A stretch of 64,000 nucleotides of DNA from Bradyrhizobium hereditatis (GTDB taxonomy: Bacteria > Pseudomonadota > Alphaproteobacteria > Rhizobiales > Xanthobacteraceae): the NCBI RefSeq assembly GCF_020329435.1, contig NZ_JAGKJK010000002.1:186001-250000 (forward strand), written 5' to 3'. This document shows, piece by piece, positions 18,488 to 27,266 of the stretch; the first letter of the stretch is position 1, and every line of letters begins with the position of its first letter. Under the pieces are notes generated by a model. That model ran no database searches, was not told the DNA's origin, and saw only the letters and a list, made by a program, of their open reading frames with translations. Position numbers and translations under genes: made by a program.

Positions 18488-19420
18488 ATGAGCTCTCCTT
18501 CGTCGCGCGAACACCTCGGCCTGCTGCTGGGCTTTATCGGCATGGCGATCTTCGGCGGCACGCTGCCGGCGACGCGGATCGCGGTTGCGGAAATTGATCC
18601 GATTGCACTGACCGCGCTACGCACTGCCATCGCCGGGCTGTGCTCGCTGGCGCTCCTGCTCGTGTTGCGCCGCCCGCTGCCACCCCGCGCCCTGTGGCCG
18701 CAACTGGTCATTGCGATGCTTTGCGTCGCCGTGCTGTTTCCGCTGCTGATGTCGATGGGAATGCAGCGGGTAGATGCCTCGCATGGCGGCGTGGTGCTGG
18801 GCGTGCTGCCGATCGCAACCGCGCTTGTGGCCGTCGCCATCACCCATGAGCGGCCGAGGCCGCTGTTCTGGATCGCCTCCGTCGCCGGGGCCGCGCTGGT
18901 GATCGCGTTCTCTTTGCGGGAAGGCGGCGGCGCGTTCTCGGCCGGCGACCTCCTGCTGTTTGCCGCTGTGGCCGTCTCTGCGATCGGCTATGCGTTCTCC
19001 GGCCGGCTCACCTCCCATATGCCGGGCTGGGAGGTCATCAGCTGGATCCTTGTCATTGGCCTGCCACTTTCGATTCCGGCCGCTGCGCTGACCATGCCGC
19101 ACGATGTCGGCCAGATCGCGTTAAAGCCGTGGCTCGGGCTACTCTATGTCGCACTGTTCTCGCAGTGGATCGGCTTCTTCGCGTGGAACGCAGGGCTGGC
19201 GATGGGCGGCATCGCGCGGGTGTCGCAGGTGCAGTTGCTGCAGCCCTTCGTCACCTTCGCGCTCGCGGCGTTGTTCAATGACGAGACCATCACGCTGCAG
19301 ATCCTGCTGTTCGCCGCAGCCGTCGTGGTGACGGTGGCGATCTCGACGCGTACGCGCGCCAGGGCCGCGCCCTCGCCCCCGCAGCGAAACCGCGAGCCGC
19401 CTCAGCTGGCCGCGTCCTGA
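18488..19420 (+). CDS. EamA/DMT-family transporter
   Basis: A 310-residue membrane protein with about ten hydrophobic segments in two EamA repeats (LGLLLGFIGMAIFGGTLPAT at the N-terminus; second repeat from about residue 150, LLLFAAVAVSAIGYAFSG). Drug/metabolite transporters of this type export amino acids, nucleosides or other metabolites; substrate cannot be told. The C-terminal tail is arginine- and proline-rich. It follows the TauE gene by about 70 bases on the same strand and converges with the ABC exporter. Confidence 0.92.
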   Translation: MSSPSSREHLGLLLGFIGMAIFGGTLPATRIAVAEIDPIALTALRTAIAGLCSLALLLVLRRPLPPRALWPQLVIAMLCVAVLFPLLMSMGMQRVDASHGGVVLGVLPIATALVAVAITHERPRPLFWIASVAGAALVIAFSLREGGGAFSAGDLLLFAAVAVSAIGYAFSGRLTSHMPGWEVISWILVIGLPLSIPAAALTMPHDVGQIALKPWLGLLYVALFSQWIGFFAWNAGLAMGGIARVSQVQLLQPFVTFALAALFNDETITLQILLFAAAVVVTVAISTRTRARAAPSPPQRNREPPQLAAS

Positions 19421-19455
19421 TCGATCAGCGATGGATTTTCCGCGATCAGCTCACC

Positions 19456-21297
19456 TCACTCCGCCGCCGACATGCGGCCGAACTCGGTCGCCTGCAGTTC
19501 GAACAGCCCGCGATAGATGCCGCCGGGCCTCGCCGTGAGCGCCGCGTGCGTACCCTGCTCGACGATCTCGCCGCGGTCGAACACCAGGATGCGGTCGAGG
19601 CCGCGCACCGTCGACAGGCGGTGTGCGATCACGATCGAGGTGCGGCCCTTCATCAGCCGCTCCATCGCCTGCTGGATCAGGCCCTCCGATTCCGAATCGA
19701 GGCTCGAGGTCGCCTCGTCCAGGATCAAGACCGGCGCATCCGCGAGGAATGCACGCGCCAGCGCGACGCGCTGCCGCTCGCCGCCCGACAGCTTGACGCC
19801 GCGTTCGCCGACCAGCGTGCCGTATCCCTTCGGCAGCCGCAGGATGAAGTCGTGCGCATTGGCAAGCCGCGCCGCCTGCTCGATCGCTTCCATGCTGGCG
19901 CCCGGCCGCCCATAAGCGATGTTCTCGGCCAGCGTGCGGTGGAACAGGATCGGCTCCTGCTGCACGATTGCAATCTGGCTGCGCAGCGAGTGCTGCGTGG
20001 CTAACGCGATATCCTGACCGTCAATCAGGATCTTGCCGCCGCTGATGTCGTAGAGCCGCTGCACCAGCTTGACGAAGGTGGTCTTGCCCGAACCGGAACG
20101 GCCGACCAGACCGACCCGCTCGCCGGCGCGGATCTCGACCGACAGGCCGTCATACAGCGGCGCGCGATGGCCGCCGTAGTGGAACGTCACGTCGTCGAAG
20201 ACGATGCGGCCGCCCTGGATGTCGATCGGTCTTGCATCCGGCGCATCGGCAATGCCGATCGGCTCGCCGTGGATCGCGACAAGCTCCTCCATGTCGTTCA
20301 CCGAACGCTGCAGGTTGTTGATGTGCATGCCAACGTCACGCAGGTAAGCGTGGATGATGTAGTAGCTGGTCAGCACATAGGTGACGTCGCCCGGCGTGGC
20401 GCGGCCCGCGATCCACAGCAGGATTGCGCCGCCGATCACGGAGGCGCGAAAGCACAACAACACCGCCAGCTGCGCCGTCGAGGTGTAGTTGTAGCGGTAC
20501 CAGGTTCGCCGCACGCGGCGGCGCCACCGGCCGACGACGCCGGCCAGCCGCGCGTCCTCGCGCCCCTCTGCGCCGAAGGATTTCACCACCGCGTTGCAAG
20601 TCAGGGCGTCCGCCAGCGTGCCGCCAACCCTGGTGTCCCAGGCGTTTGAAACGCGCGCCGCCGGCGCGATGTAGTTCACCGAGAACGCCATCGTCATCGA
20701 GACATAGATCACCGTGCCCACCGCGATGACCGCACCGAGCACCGGCCAGTGCAGGCCGAGCAGGATCATCGAGCCGACCAGCACCAGCAGCGACGGCAAT
20801 AGCGCCATCAGGATGGTGTCGTTCAAGAGGTCGAGCGCCCACATGCCGCGCGTGATCTTGCGCACGGTCGAGCCGGCAAATGAGTTGGCGTGCCAGTCGG
20901 TCGAGAAGCGCTGCACGCGCGCGAACGCGTCGCGCGAGATGTCCGACATCGTCGTCAGCGTGAACGGCACGATCGCCTGCAGGCCGGTCAGCCGCAGGAT
21001 CATCGAGGTGAGACCCAGCGCCACGATGGCACCGAAGGCGACAAACGCGGCATGGCGCGCCGCCGGATCTGCGGTGCCCCGCGTCAACGCGTCGACCAGA
21101 TGGCCGGAGAACACCGGCATGAACAGGTCGGCTGCGGTCGCACCGAGCAGGCCGCCGGCGACGACAATCGCGCGGCCGGGCTGTTGCAGCCAGTGGCGGA
21201 ACACGAACGGGATGACCACGCGTATCGCCGCGGGACCCTTTTCTTTTTTTGCGGTCATGGCGTCATCCGGCTGCGCATGGGCACACGCCGGCTCCAT
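19456..21297 (-). CDS. ABC exporter, fused permease and ATPase
   Basis: A 613-residue half-transporter: a six-helix membrane domain (about 30-330) and a C-terminal ATPase with Walker A GLVGRSGSGKTT, signature LSGGERQRVALARAFL, and Walker B VLILDEATSSLDSESE. It would act as a homodimer exporting lipids, peptides or drugs. The start is uncertain: ATG at 21297 (MEPACAHAQPDDA) or ATG at 21258 (MTAKKEKGPAAIR); neither has a strong ribosome site, and the second fits the family length better. No dedicated partner gene is adjacent. Confidence 0.93.
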   Translation of the reverse strand: MEPACAHAQPDDAMTAKKEKGPAAIRVVIPFVFRHWLQQPGRAIVVAGGLLGATAADLFMPVFSGHLVDALTRGTADPAARHAAFVAFGAIVALGLTSMILRLTGLQAIVPFTLTTMSDISRDAFARVQRFSTDWHANSFAGSTVRKITRGMWALDLLNDTILMALLPSLLVLVGSMILLGLHWPVLGAVIAVGTVIYVSMTMAFSVNYIAPAARVSNAWDTRVGGTLADALTCNAVVKSFGAEGREDARLAGVVGRWRRRVRRTWYRYNYTSTAQLAVLLCFRASVIGGAILLWIAGRATPGDVTYVLTSYYIIHAYLRDVGMHINNLQRSVNDMEELVAIHGEPIGIADAPDARPIDIQGGRIVFDDVTFHYGGHRAPLYDGLSVEIRAGERVGLVGRSGSGKTTFVKLVQRLYDISGGKILIDGQDIALATQHSLRSQIAIVQQEPILFHRTLAENIAYGRPGASMEAIEQAARLANAHDFILRLPKGYGTLVGERGVKLSGGERQRVALARAFLADAPVLILDEATSSLDSESEGLIQQAMERLMKGRTSIVIAHRLSTVRGLDRILVFDRGEIVEQGTHAALTARPGGIYRGLFELQATEFGRMSAAE

Positions 21298-21584
21298 CTG
21301 AATTGACGCGCGGGCGAACTCGGAAACCGAGACGCAAGCGTCGCCAGAAAATAATGTTAAGTCGTTGGGAAGCTTGAAGATCGGGGCATCAGGCCCGATC
21401 GTGACTGGCGGAGATCGCGCTCAAGGACGCGATCGAAAACCCAGTACGAGCATCGGACGCGAGGATGCGATCTGCGAATACATGGAAATCATGCAAATCC
21501 TCCCCGGTGCGAGCGACAATGCGCTGCTTATAAATGCATCGCGGGTGATTTGCAACATGACAAGCACGTGATGTGCACGCGATG

Positions 21585-21806
21585 TTGAGAAATCCGAGTC
21601 GCCCGGCGGCAAGGTCAGGACCGCATGTAGATGATCGGAAAGAATCACAATCGCATCGATCGCGAATGGACGCTCGCGACGGGTTACGCGTAACGCGTCG
21701 CGAAGAAGATCAATACGATCTACAAGGATTTCGAATTTCGATCTGCGAGAGTGACGGTAAAGAAGAACGTTCCGCCAGCAACGAAGTTACGCCGATAACC
21801 GACCAT
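21585..21806 (-). pseudogene. REP-associated tyrosine transposase (RAYT) remnant
   Basis: Reading from ATG 21806, the frame starts MVGYRRNFVAGGTFFFTVTL, the characteristic beginning of Y1 transposase-like RAYT proteins, then meets a stop and resumes in another frame as DLLRDALRVTRRERPFAIDA followed by DHLHAVLTLPPGDSDFST, which holds the HxH metal-site motif. It then breaks off; the catalytic tyrosine region is absent. So it carries a frameshift and a 3' truncation. RAYTs move or maintain REP palindromes, and REP units of matching type lie directly upstream (21832-21972). Confidence 0.85.
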
Positions 21807-21831
21807 ATTGAATTCGTCACTCCGACACCGA

Positions 21832-21972
21832 CCCGCATATCGCTCGGCTCATGCGGGCTACGACGGCTCCAACCTGTAGCCCGGATGAGCGAAGCGATAT
21901 CCGGGGCCGCTCTCCGATTAGTCGCGCTCTCGACGGCCGTTCCCGCATATCGCTTCGCTCATGCGGGCTACA
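21832..21972. repeat. REP cluster next to RAYT remnant
   Basis: Three units: CCCGCATATCGCTCGGCTCA plus TGCGGGCTAC ending near 21865, then GTAGCCCGGATGAGCGAAGC plus GATATCCGGG (about 21876-21906) in the opposite orientation, then CCCGCATATCGCTTCGCTCA plus TGCGGGCTAC ending at 21972. Each unit is a stem-loop and neighbours are inverted, the usual BIME layout. Single pairs of the same family are at 57129-57198 and, degenerate, 14574-14655. Confidence 0.85.
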
Positions 21973-21986
21973 ATTGTACGCCGCTC

Positions 21987-23570
21987 CTAATGCGCATCGC
22001 CCCCGGCAACCGCCGCGGACGGCTTTTTCAACACCAGCACGAACAGGCTGAGGCCAAAATAGAACACGGTCAGCATGAAGAAGGCGTCGCCATAGCCCAT
22101 CACCACGGCCTGGCGATGCACGATCTGCGACAATTGCTTCATCGCCATCAGGGCGGAATCGCCCATGCCCTGGAATCGCTGCGTTAGCATGTTGAGCGTC
22201 TCGACCGCGGTGGCGTTGCCCCAGGTGACGCGGTCGTGCAGCCGCGAGATGTGCAGGTCGGTGCGTTCGTTCAGCACCTGGTTGATGACGGCCAGGCCCA
22301 CCGCGCCGCCGAGATTGCGCGTCAGGTTGAACAGGCCGGAGGCGTTCTTCACCCGTTCCGGCGCCAGCGTGCCGAGCGCGATGGTGTTGGTCGGCACTAT
22401 CGCGAGCATCATGCCGACACCACGCAGGAGCTGCGGGATCAGCAATTCGTAGAAGTCATATTCCTTGGTGATCCACGTCATCTGGTAGGTGCCGAGCCCG
22501 AACAGCACGAGGCCGATCGCGATCAAATAGCGCATGTCGTATTTCACCATCAGCCGCCCCACGATCGGGGCGGTGAGGAACATGGTCAGACCAGACACGA
22601 ACAAGGTCTCTCCGATCATCAGCGCGCTGTAGCCGCGGACTTCGGCCAGATAGCGCGGATAGATGTAGGTGAGACCGTAAAGGCCGACGCCGACGCACAA
22701 CGAGATCAGACAGCCGACGGCGAAATTGCGGTCGGAGAAGGTTCTGAGATCGACGATCGGCTCCCGCGCGATGAGCACGCGCCAGAAGAAGGCGATCGCC
22801 GAGGCCACGCAGATCGCTGCGCAGACTGCGATCGAGGTGTCTTCCAGCCACTGTGACTGCGGCCCTTCTTCGAGCACATATTCGAGCGTGCCGAGAAAGC
22901 CCGCCATGAACAAAAGGCCCCACCAGTCGAAATGCTCGAGCAGCGCAAAGTTCGGCCGATCGAAATCGCACAGCGCCAGCACGCCGATGGTGATGCCGAT
23001 GCCGGGCACGATGTTGATGAAGAACAGCCAGTGCCACGACGTCATCTCGGTGATGATGCCGCCGACCGTCGGTCCGATGGTCGGCGCGAGCGTCGCGACC
23101 AGCCCGATGATCGGGCCGACGATGTGAAACTTGGAGCGCGGAAACACCGTGTAGGCGGATGCGAACACGGTCGGGATCATGCCAGCGCCCAAAAATCCCT
23201 GGATCGCGCGCCACAGGATCATCTGCTCGATGGTCGAGGCGAGGCCGCAGAAGAAGCTCGCAACGGTGAAGCCCGCCGCGGAAATCGCGAACAGTAGCCG
23301 CGTGCCGAACGCCCGCGACAGGAATCCGGACAGCGGAATCGCGATCACCTCGGCAATCAGGTACGAGGTCTGTACCCACGACACTTCGCTGGAGCTTGCG
23401 GAGAGGCCGGCCTGAATCTGCTGCAGCGACGCCGAGACGACCTGGATGTCCAGGATCGACATGAACATCCCGAACACCATGATGAGGAACGTAAACAGCC
23501 GCCGCGGCGGGACATGATCAGCGGCCGCTTCATTCATCATCGACGGCGATGCGGTGGTGGCGTCGGCCAT
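21987..23570 (-). CDS. EmrB-type MFS drug efflux pump (DHA2, 14 TM)
   Basis: A 527-residue major facilitator of the DHA2 group with about fourteen hydrophobic segments. Typical sequences are FGMFMSILDIQVVSASLQQI (33-52), the motif region SWVQTSYLIAEVIAIPLSG, and LRGVGMMLAIVPTNTIALG. It exports drugs, fatty acids or plant phenolics across the inner membrane. The EmrA-like adaptor gene lies 51 bases upstream on the same strand, and a TetR regulator is divergent beyond it, forming a complete pump locus; an outer-membrane TolC partner is not in the window. Confidence 0.94.
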   Translation of the reverse strand: MADATTASPSMMNEAAADHVPPRRLFTFLIMVFGMFMSILDIQVVSASLQQIQAGLSASSSEVSWVQTSYLIAEVIAIPLSGFLSRAFGTRLLFAISAAGFTVASFFCGLASTIEQMILWRAIQGFLGAGMIPTVFASAYTVFPRSKFHIVGPIIGLVATLAPTIGPTVGGIITEMTSWHWLFFINIVPGIGITIGVLALCDFDRPNFALLEHFDWWGLLFMAGFLGTLEYVLEEGPQSQWLEDTSIAVCAAICVASAIAFFWRVLIAREPIVDLRTFSDRNFAVGCLISLCVGVGLYGLTYIYPRYLAEVRGYSALMIGETLFVSGLTMFLTAPIVGRLMVKYDMRYLIAIGLVLFGLGTYQMTWITKEYDFYELLIPQLLRGVGMMLAIVPTNTIALGTLAPERVKNASGLFNLTRNLGGAVGLAVINQVLNERTDLHISRLHDRVTWGNATAVETLNMLTQRFQGMGDSALMAMKQLSQIVHRQAVVMGYGDAFFMLTVFYFGLSLFVLVLKKPSAAVAGGDAH

Positions 23571-23621
23571 GGTGAACTCGCAACGCGTGCCGGGGCTTTC
23601 GCCCCTGGGATTCAGAAGGAA

Positions 23622-24902
23622 TTACTTGGGTTGAACCGTCCCGGGCGCATCGAGATCGGCCTCGCTATCGGCGTCGGCCGCGCCCTCGCGGGTATCGACG
23701 GTGGTATAGACCGACATGCCGGCGCGCAGCAGGTTCTGCTTCGCCACTTCCTTCGGCACGCGAATGCGGACCGGCAGCCGCTGCACGATCTTGGTGAAAT
23801 TGCCGGTGGCGTTGTCCGGCGGCAAGAGCGTGAACACCGAGCCTGCGGCCGGCGAAATGCTGTCGACGACGCCGGAGAACTTGCGATGGCCGTAGGCGTC
23901 GACCGAAATCTTCACGGGCTGGCCGGGGCGGATGCGCTTGAGCTGGGTTTCCTTGTAGTTGGCGTCAATGAAGACGTCGTCGAGCGGCACGATATTGGCG
24001 AGCCGCTGCCCGGCCTGGATGAAATCGCCGGCATTGACGAGGCGGTTGGAGAAGGTGCCGTCGACCGGCGCGCGCACCGAGGTGAAGGCAAGATCGCGCT
24101 CGGCCTTGGCGAGCTGGGTCTGCAATTCCGCAAGCTGCGCGCGCGCCTCGGCCTGTTGCGCCTTCGTCACTTCGACATTGTCGCGCGCCGCGTCAAAGGC
24201 AGCCTGCGCCGACCTCACCGCGGCAATGCCCTGGTCGCGGCCGGCTTCGGAAACTTCAAAAGTGGCGCGCGAGGCAAAGCCCTTGGTGCTGAGCGCCTGC
24301 TGCCGTTCGAAATCGAGACCGGCGCGCTTGAGGGCGGCTTCCGCGGACGTGAGCTGCGCCTTGGTCTGCTCGACCGCGCTTTCGAGCGCAGTAACCTGCC
24401 GGCCGATGCGGTCGATGGTCGCCTGCTGGGTCGCGATCTTGCTGCGGGCAGCGTCGACCGCGATCCGGTAATCGCCATCGTCGATCCTGAAGATCACATC
24501 GCCCGCGCGAACCAGCGAATTATCGCGGGGCAGGATCGCCGCGACATGGCCGGAGACCCGGGCGCCGAGCATGGTGTTGTTGGAGCGGACATAGGCATCG
24601 TCGGTCGAGATATAGAAGCGGCCGACGAGAACGAAGTAAACGCCATAGCCGACGGCTGCGAGCGCCAGAAGGCCGAGCACGCCCATCATGATGAATTTGC
24701 TTTTGCCCGGCTTCGCCGCCGGCGCAGAAGCGGCGCTGACGGGTGCCGCAACAGGCGCTTCGGCCGGCGCTTCCGTAGGTCGTCGCTTGGCTTCTTCCGC
24801 AACGCCAGCGCGCGGCTGGGCAGAAACGTCGGCGTCATCCTCCGCCGTCTCGGGCCCGGCGCGAACGATCCGCGCGGCCTGGTCTCTCGCTGCGGCCATC
24901 AT
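23622..24902 (-). CDS. EmrA/HlyD-type membrane fusion protein
   Basis: About 426 residues. A charged cytoplasmic N-terminus with Ala/Pro-rich linker is followed by one membrane segment (about 76-98, FIMMGVLGLLALAAVGYGVY), a biotinyl-lipoyl-like domain, a long alpha-hairpin (about 180-270) and beta-barrel domains (VRAPVDGTFSNRLVNAGDF). It bridges the MFS pump to an outer-membrane channel. Start at 24902 or the adjacent ATG at 24899: GGAGG is 3 or 6 bases away, so the second may be used. Transcribed from the operator region shared with the TetR gene. Confidence 0.93.
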   Translation of the reverse strand: MMAAARDQAARIVRAGPETAEDDADVSAQPRAGVAEEAKRRPTEAPAEAPVAAPVSAASAPAAKPGKSKFIMMGVLGLLALAAVGYGVYFVLVGRFYISTDDAYVRSNNTMLGARVSGHVAAILPRDNSLVRAGDVIFRIDDGDYRIAVDAARSKIATQQATIDRIGRQVTALESAVEQTKAQLTSAEAALKRAGLDFERQQALSTKGFASRATFEVSEAGRDQGIAAVRSAQAAFDAARDNVEVTKAQQAEARAQLAELQTQLAKAERDLAFTSVRAPVDGTFSNRLVNAGDFIQAGQRLANIVPLDDVFIDANYKETQLKRIRPGQPVKISVDAYGHRKFSGVVDSISPAAGSVFTLLPPDNATGNFTKIVQRLPVRIRVPKEVAKQNLLRAGMSVYTTVDTREGAADADSEADLDAPGTVQPK

Positions 24903-24983
24903 CGGCCTCCCCCATCCAATGTAACGGCACCAGCGCAGCCTAGAACTTGCTGACAGGGGGCACCATCGGGACAAAATGTAGCA

Positions 24984-25004
24984 TTGACCGAACGGTTCGG
25001 TCAA
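24984..25004. promoter_or_regulatory. Perfect 21-bp palindromic operator of the TetR/pump locus
   Basis: TTGACCGAAC, one central G, and GTTCGGTCAA form an exact palindrome between the divergent pump and tetR genes (82 bases from the pump start, 86 from the tetR start). Size, symmetry and position are those of a TetR dimer site that can control both genes. The half-site TTGACCGAAC overlaps a possible -35 TTGACC on the plus strand. Confidence 0.8.
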
Positions 25005-25089
25005 CTTACCTTTTCAACGGCAAGAACTATAAAGCGAAAACACAGGCGGACCTGCACCCCGGGTCGAATTCTTCCCCGAGAGCAAACCA

Positions 25090-25731
25090 ATGGTTGCATC
25101 CACATCAAACACGATTCATCCCTTCGGCGAGGAAGTCAGTTCGAAGCGCCGCCAGATTTTGGACGGAGCGCGAAAGGTGTTCATGGATCTTGGTTTTGAT
25201 GGGGCCAGCATGAACGAGATCGCGCGCGCCGCCGGCGTCTCCAAGGGCACGCTCTATGTCTACTTCGCCGATAAGAACCGATTGTTCGAAGCGATCGTCG
25301 AGGACGAGGCGCTCGAAAAGGGCAAGATCGCCTATAATCTCGATCCCCAACGCGATGTCGAAGCCACGCTGCGGGAATTCGGCCGGGCCTATATCGGATC
25401 GATGTGCCGCCCCGGCGGCGGCTCCTCGATCCGCACGGTGATGGCGATCGCCGAACGGATGCCGGATGTTGGACGGCAGTTCTACGAGAACGTGCTGGCA
25501 AAGACCATCAACCGTCTCGCCGACTATCTGCAGACCCGGATCGGACCGGACAATCTGGCGATCGATGATTGCACCCTTGCCGCCGCACAGTTCATGCAGA
25601 TGTGTCAGGCGACGCTGTTTCTGCCGTTCGTGTTTCAAGCAGAGCCCGCGCCATCGGCGGAGCGCATCGCGCGTGTGGTCGACAGCGCGACGCGGATTTT
25701 TCTGACGACGTATCGGGCGAAGCCGCGGTAG
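25090..25731 (+). CDS. TetR-family repressor of the EmrAB-like pump
   Basis: A 213-residue regulator. The N-terminal TetR helix-turn-helix is at about residues 20-66 (ILDGARKVFMDLGFDGASMN then EIARAAGVSKGTLYVYFADK), followed by an all-helical ligand and dimer domain with the TetR_C-type motif MCQATLFLPFVFQ. It is divergent from the efflux pump and most likely represses both itself and the pump through the perfect palindrome at 24984-25004, with relief by a pump substrate. Length and fold are typical. Confidence 0.93.
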   Translation: MVASTSNTIHPFGEEVSSKRRQILDGARKVFMDLGFDGASMNEIARAAGVSKGTLYVYFADKNRLFEAIVEDEALEKGKIAYNLDPQRDVEATLREFGRAYIGSMCRPGGGSSIRTVMAIAERMPDVGRQFYENVLAKTINRLADYLQTRIGPDNLAIDDCTLAAAQFMQMCQATLFLPFVFQAEPAPSAERIARVVDSATRIFLTTYRAKPR

Positions 25732-25756
25732 GAGCGGCCCCTTCCCCGGCCCATGC

Positions 25757-25879
25757 CTAGAACCTGTACGTCGCACTGCCCAGCACAGTGCGGCCAATGC
25801 CGAAGAAGCAGTCGCCGCGGGAAAGACACGTGGTGACATGACGCTTGTCGGCGAGATTGCTGGCGACGCGAAATTTTGA
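25757..25879 (-). pseudogene. C-terminal scrap of a TonB-dependent siderophore receptor
   Basis: The last 40 residues of a minus-strand frame, from SKFRVASNLADKRHVTTCLS to TVLGSATYRF and a stop, match the end of FpvA-type ferric-siderophore receptors: NLxDKRYVTTC, a GDCFFG cysteine pair and a final beta-strand with terminal aromatic. Nothing of the preceding barrel is present upstream of about 25880. It marks a receptor gene lost by deletion. Confidence 0.65.
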
Positions 25880-26009
25880 GCTAGCATTGGTCCAGATAGA
25901 CCGAGCGATAGTTGTTATGAGAACGATTGCGCGATTTCGCGCGAGGGATGAACACACCTTGCTATCGTCGAGAACAGCGACGACGCAATGCCGCGAGCAG
26001 GAGCTATCG

Positions 26010-26357
26010 ATGACGGCAGGCTGCTCCTCGCTGATCGATCTCTATCGCAAGCTGCGCGAGGCCTGGTCGGCAGAGACGAGCGGGAAGTGGCGGCCCGACA
26101 ATCCAGCGGCGGGACAATGCTCGGTGACGGCGCTGGTTGTCCAGGACGAACTTGGTGGCGAGATCCTGAAGACGGATTTTGGCGGCGCCTGGCATTTCTA
26201 CAACCGGATCGACGGGCGGCGGATCGATTTGACCATGAGTCAATTCGATAGCCCGATCGGCTATGATGACCTGCCGAGCAACCGGCACGAGGCGCTCAGA
26301 GACACCTCCGTGAGGCAGTACGAATTGCTTTGCGAACGGATTCGAAAAGCAGACTGA
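26010..26357 (+). CDS. YunG-like hypothetical protein
   Basis: A 115-residue soluble protein beginning MTAGCSSLIDLYRKLREAWS. The ATG at 26010 has AGGAG about 7 bases upstream, so I prefer it over a longer frame from 25845. It contains NPAAGQCSVTALVVQDELGG and HFYNRIDGRRIDLTMSQF, a pattern I associate with the YunG-like family, which has a Cys-His arrangement hinting at a papain-like fold but no known function. No export signal. It stands alone between the TonB-receptor scrap and a repeat. Confidence 0.8.
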   Translation: MTAGCSSLIDLYRKLREAWSAETSGKWRPDNPAAGQCSVTALVVQDELGGEILKTDFGGAWHFYNRIDGRRIDLTMSQFDSPIGYDDLPSNRHEALRDTSVRQYELLCERIRKAD

Positions 26358-26382
26358 TCCTTTCAGGACTTTGTCCCGGGCG

Positions 26383-26426
26383 CGATACAGCGCGCAGCGC
26401 TGCGTAGTGCGCCGCGTCCGGGGCAC
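26383..26426. repeat. Short inverted repeat, GTCCCGGGCGCG family
   Basis: GTCCCGGGCGCG at the left and GCGTCCGGGGCAC at the right flank GCGCGCAGCGCTGCG. A longer relative lies at 51621-51736. Confidence 0.65.
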
Positions 26427-26558
26427 GCACCTCCCTCCGTTTCGAGGCGGCCGGCCGCGACGGCGACGGACCTTGCGATTGGCGGCCCGGCAAAGCGCCA
26501 TCATATCAGTGACATCGCGCCCTGACATCGTCGCCGGCGCCATCCTCGCGCCCCCGTG

Positions 26559-26596
26559 ATTTGACAGTTCATCTACTTCTGTAAAATTCGTCAAAT
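26559..26596 (+). promoter_or_regulatory. Candidate promoter and operator of tetR-molybdenum hydroxylase operon
   Basis: TTGACA (26561-26566) and TAAAAT (26582-26587) form a good box pair with 15-base spacing. Inverted heptamers ATTTGAC (26559-26565) and GTCAAAT (26590-26596) flank it, and GTTCAT/ATGAAC lie just inside and outside. A start 7 bases after the -10 would fall at about 26594, giving a leaderless mRNA for the ATG at 26595. Confidence 0.45.
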
Positions 26597-27266
26597 GAAC
26601 CCACGGACCCGCATTCTCGATGCCGCGATGCTGGTATTTCGCCGGCACGGTTTCCGGCGTTCCTCGATCGAGCAAGCCGCCGATGCCGCCGGGCTGACGC
26701 GGCAGGCGCTCTATCACCACTTCAAGTCCAAAGAAGCGTTGTTTCGCGCCGTCATCGAACGGCTGCATGAGGAGGCGCTTGCCGCCGAAATCGCCGCTGC
26801 TACTGCCACGGAAAAGGCCGGCGGCAGCCTCGCCGATATTCTCGTCGCGTCCGTCTCCGCCAAGCTCGGACAGATGGTCGCTTCGCTCGACGGCTCGCCC
26901 CATGTCGAGGAGTTGTTTTCCGAGCATCTGCTGCAGGCGCGCGACCTCTACCAGAAATATACCGCCGCCTATGCGGAGCAGCTCGCCACGACGATCACGC
27001 GTGTCTGCCGTAAGCAGGGCCTCGTTCTGAGCGCCGGCATGACGCCGCGCGAGCTGGCGCGATGCGTCGAGATGGCGGTCAACGGTACGAAATCCGCCTA
27101 CCCTGCGCTGCAGCCGCCCGGCGCCTTTCTGAAGGATCTGGAAATCATGCTGCGCACGCTGATCGCCGGCGCCCTTGGCCCGGCGAAACCGCGCCCGAAA
27201 CGGCCACGCGCGGCCAAACCGAAGCCAGTCAAAAAATCCGCCCGCCAACCTGGAGATCGCAGATGA
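26595..27266 (+). CDS. TetR-family regulator, first gene of molybdenum hydroxylase operon
   Basis: A 223-residue TetR protein. Helix-turn-helix at about residues 5-52 (ILDAAMLVFRRHGFRRSSIE then QAADAAGLTRQALYHHFKSK), helical effector domain after it, and a basic low-complexity tail (GPAKPRPKRPRAAKPKPVKK). Its TGA overlaps the ATG of the downstream 2Fe-2S/Mo subunit (ATGA at 27263-27266), so regulator and enzyme are translated together and the regulator is likely autoregulatory. The inducer is probably linked to the enzyme substrate, which is unknown. Confidence 0.93.
   Translation: MNPRTRILDAAMLVFRRHGFRRSSIEQAADAAGLTRQALYHHFKSKEALFRAVIERLHEEALAAEIAAATATEKAGGSLADILVASVSAKLGQMVASLDGSPHVEELFSEHLLQARDLYQKYTAAYAEQLATTITRVCRKQGLVLSAGMTPRELARCVEMAVNGTKSAYPALQPPGAFLKDLEIMLRTLIAGALGPAKPRPKRPRAAKPKPVKKSARQPGDRR

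Noticed and set aside
27062..27262. Longer start for the 2Fe-2S/molybdopterin fusion
   Set aside because: These codons overlap the tetR gene in another frame; the ATG at 27263 overlaps the tetR stop and starts a normal ferredoxin-like domain.
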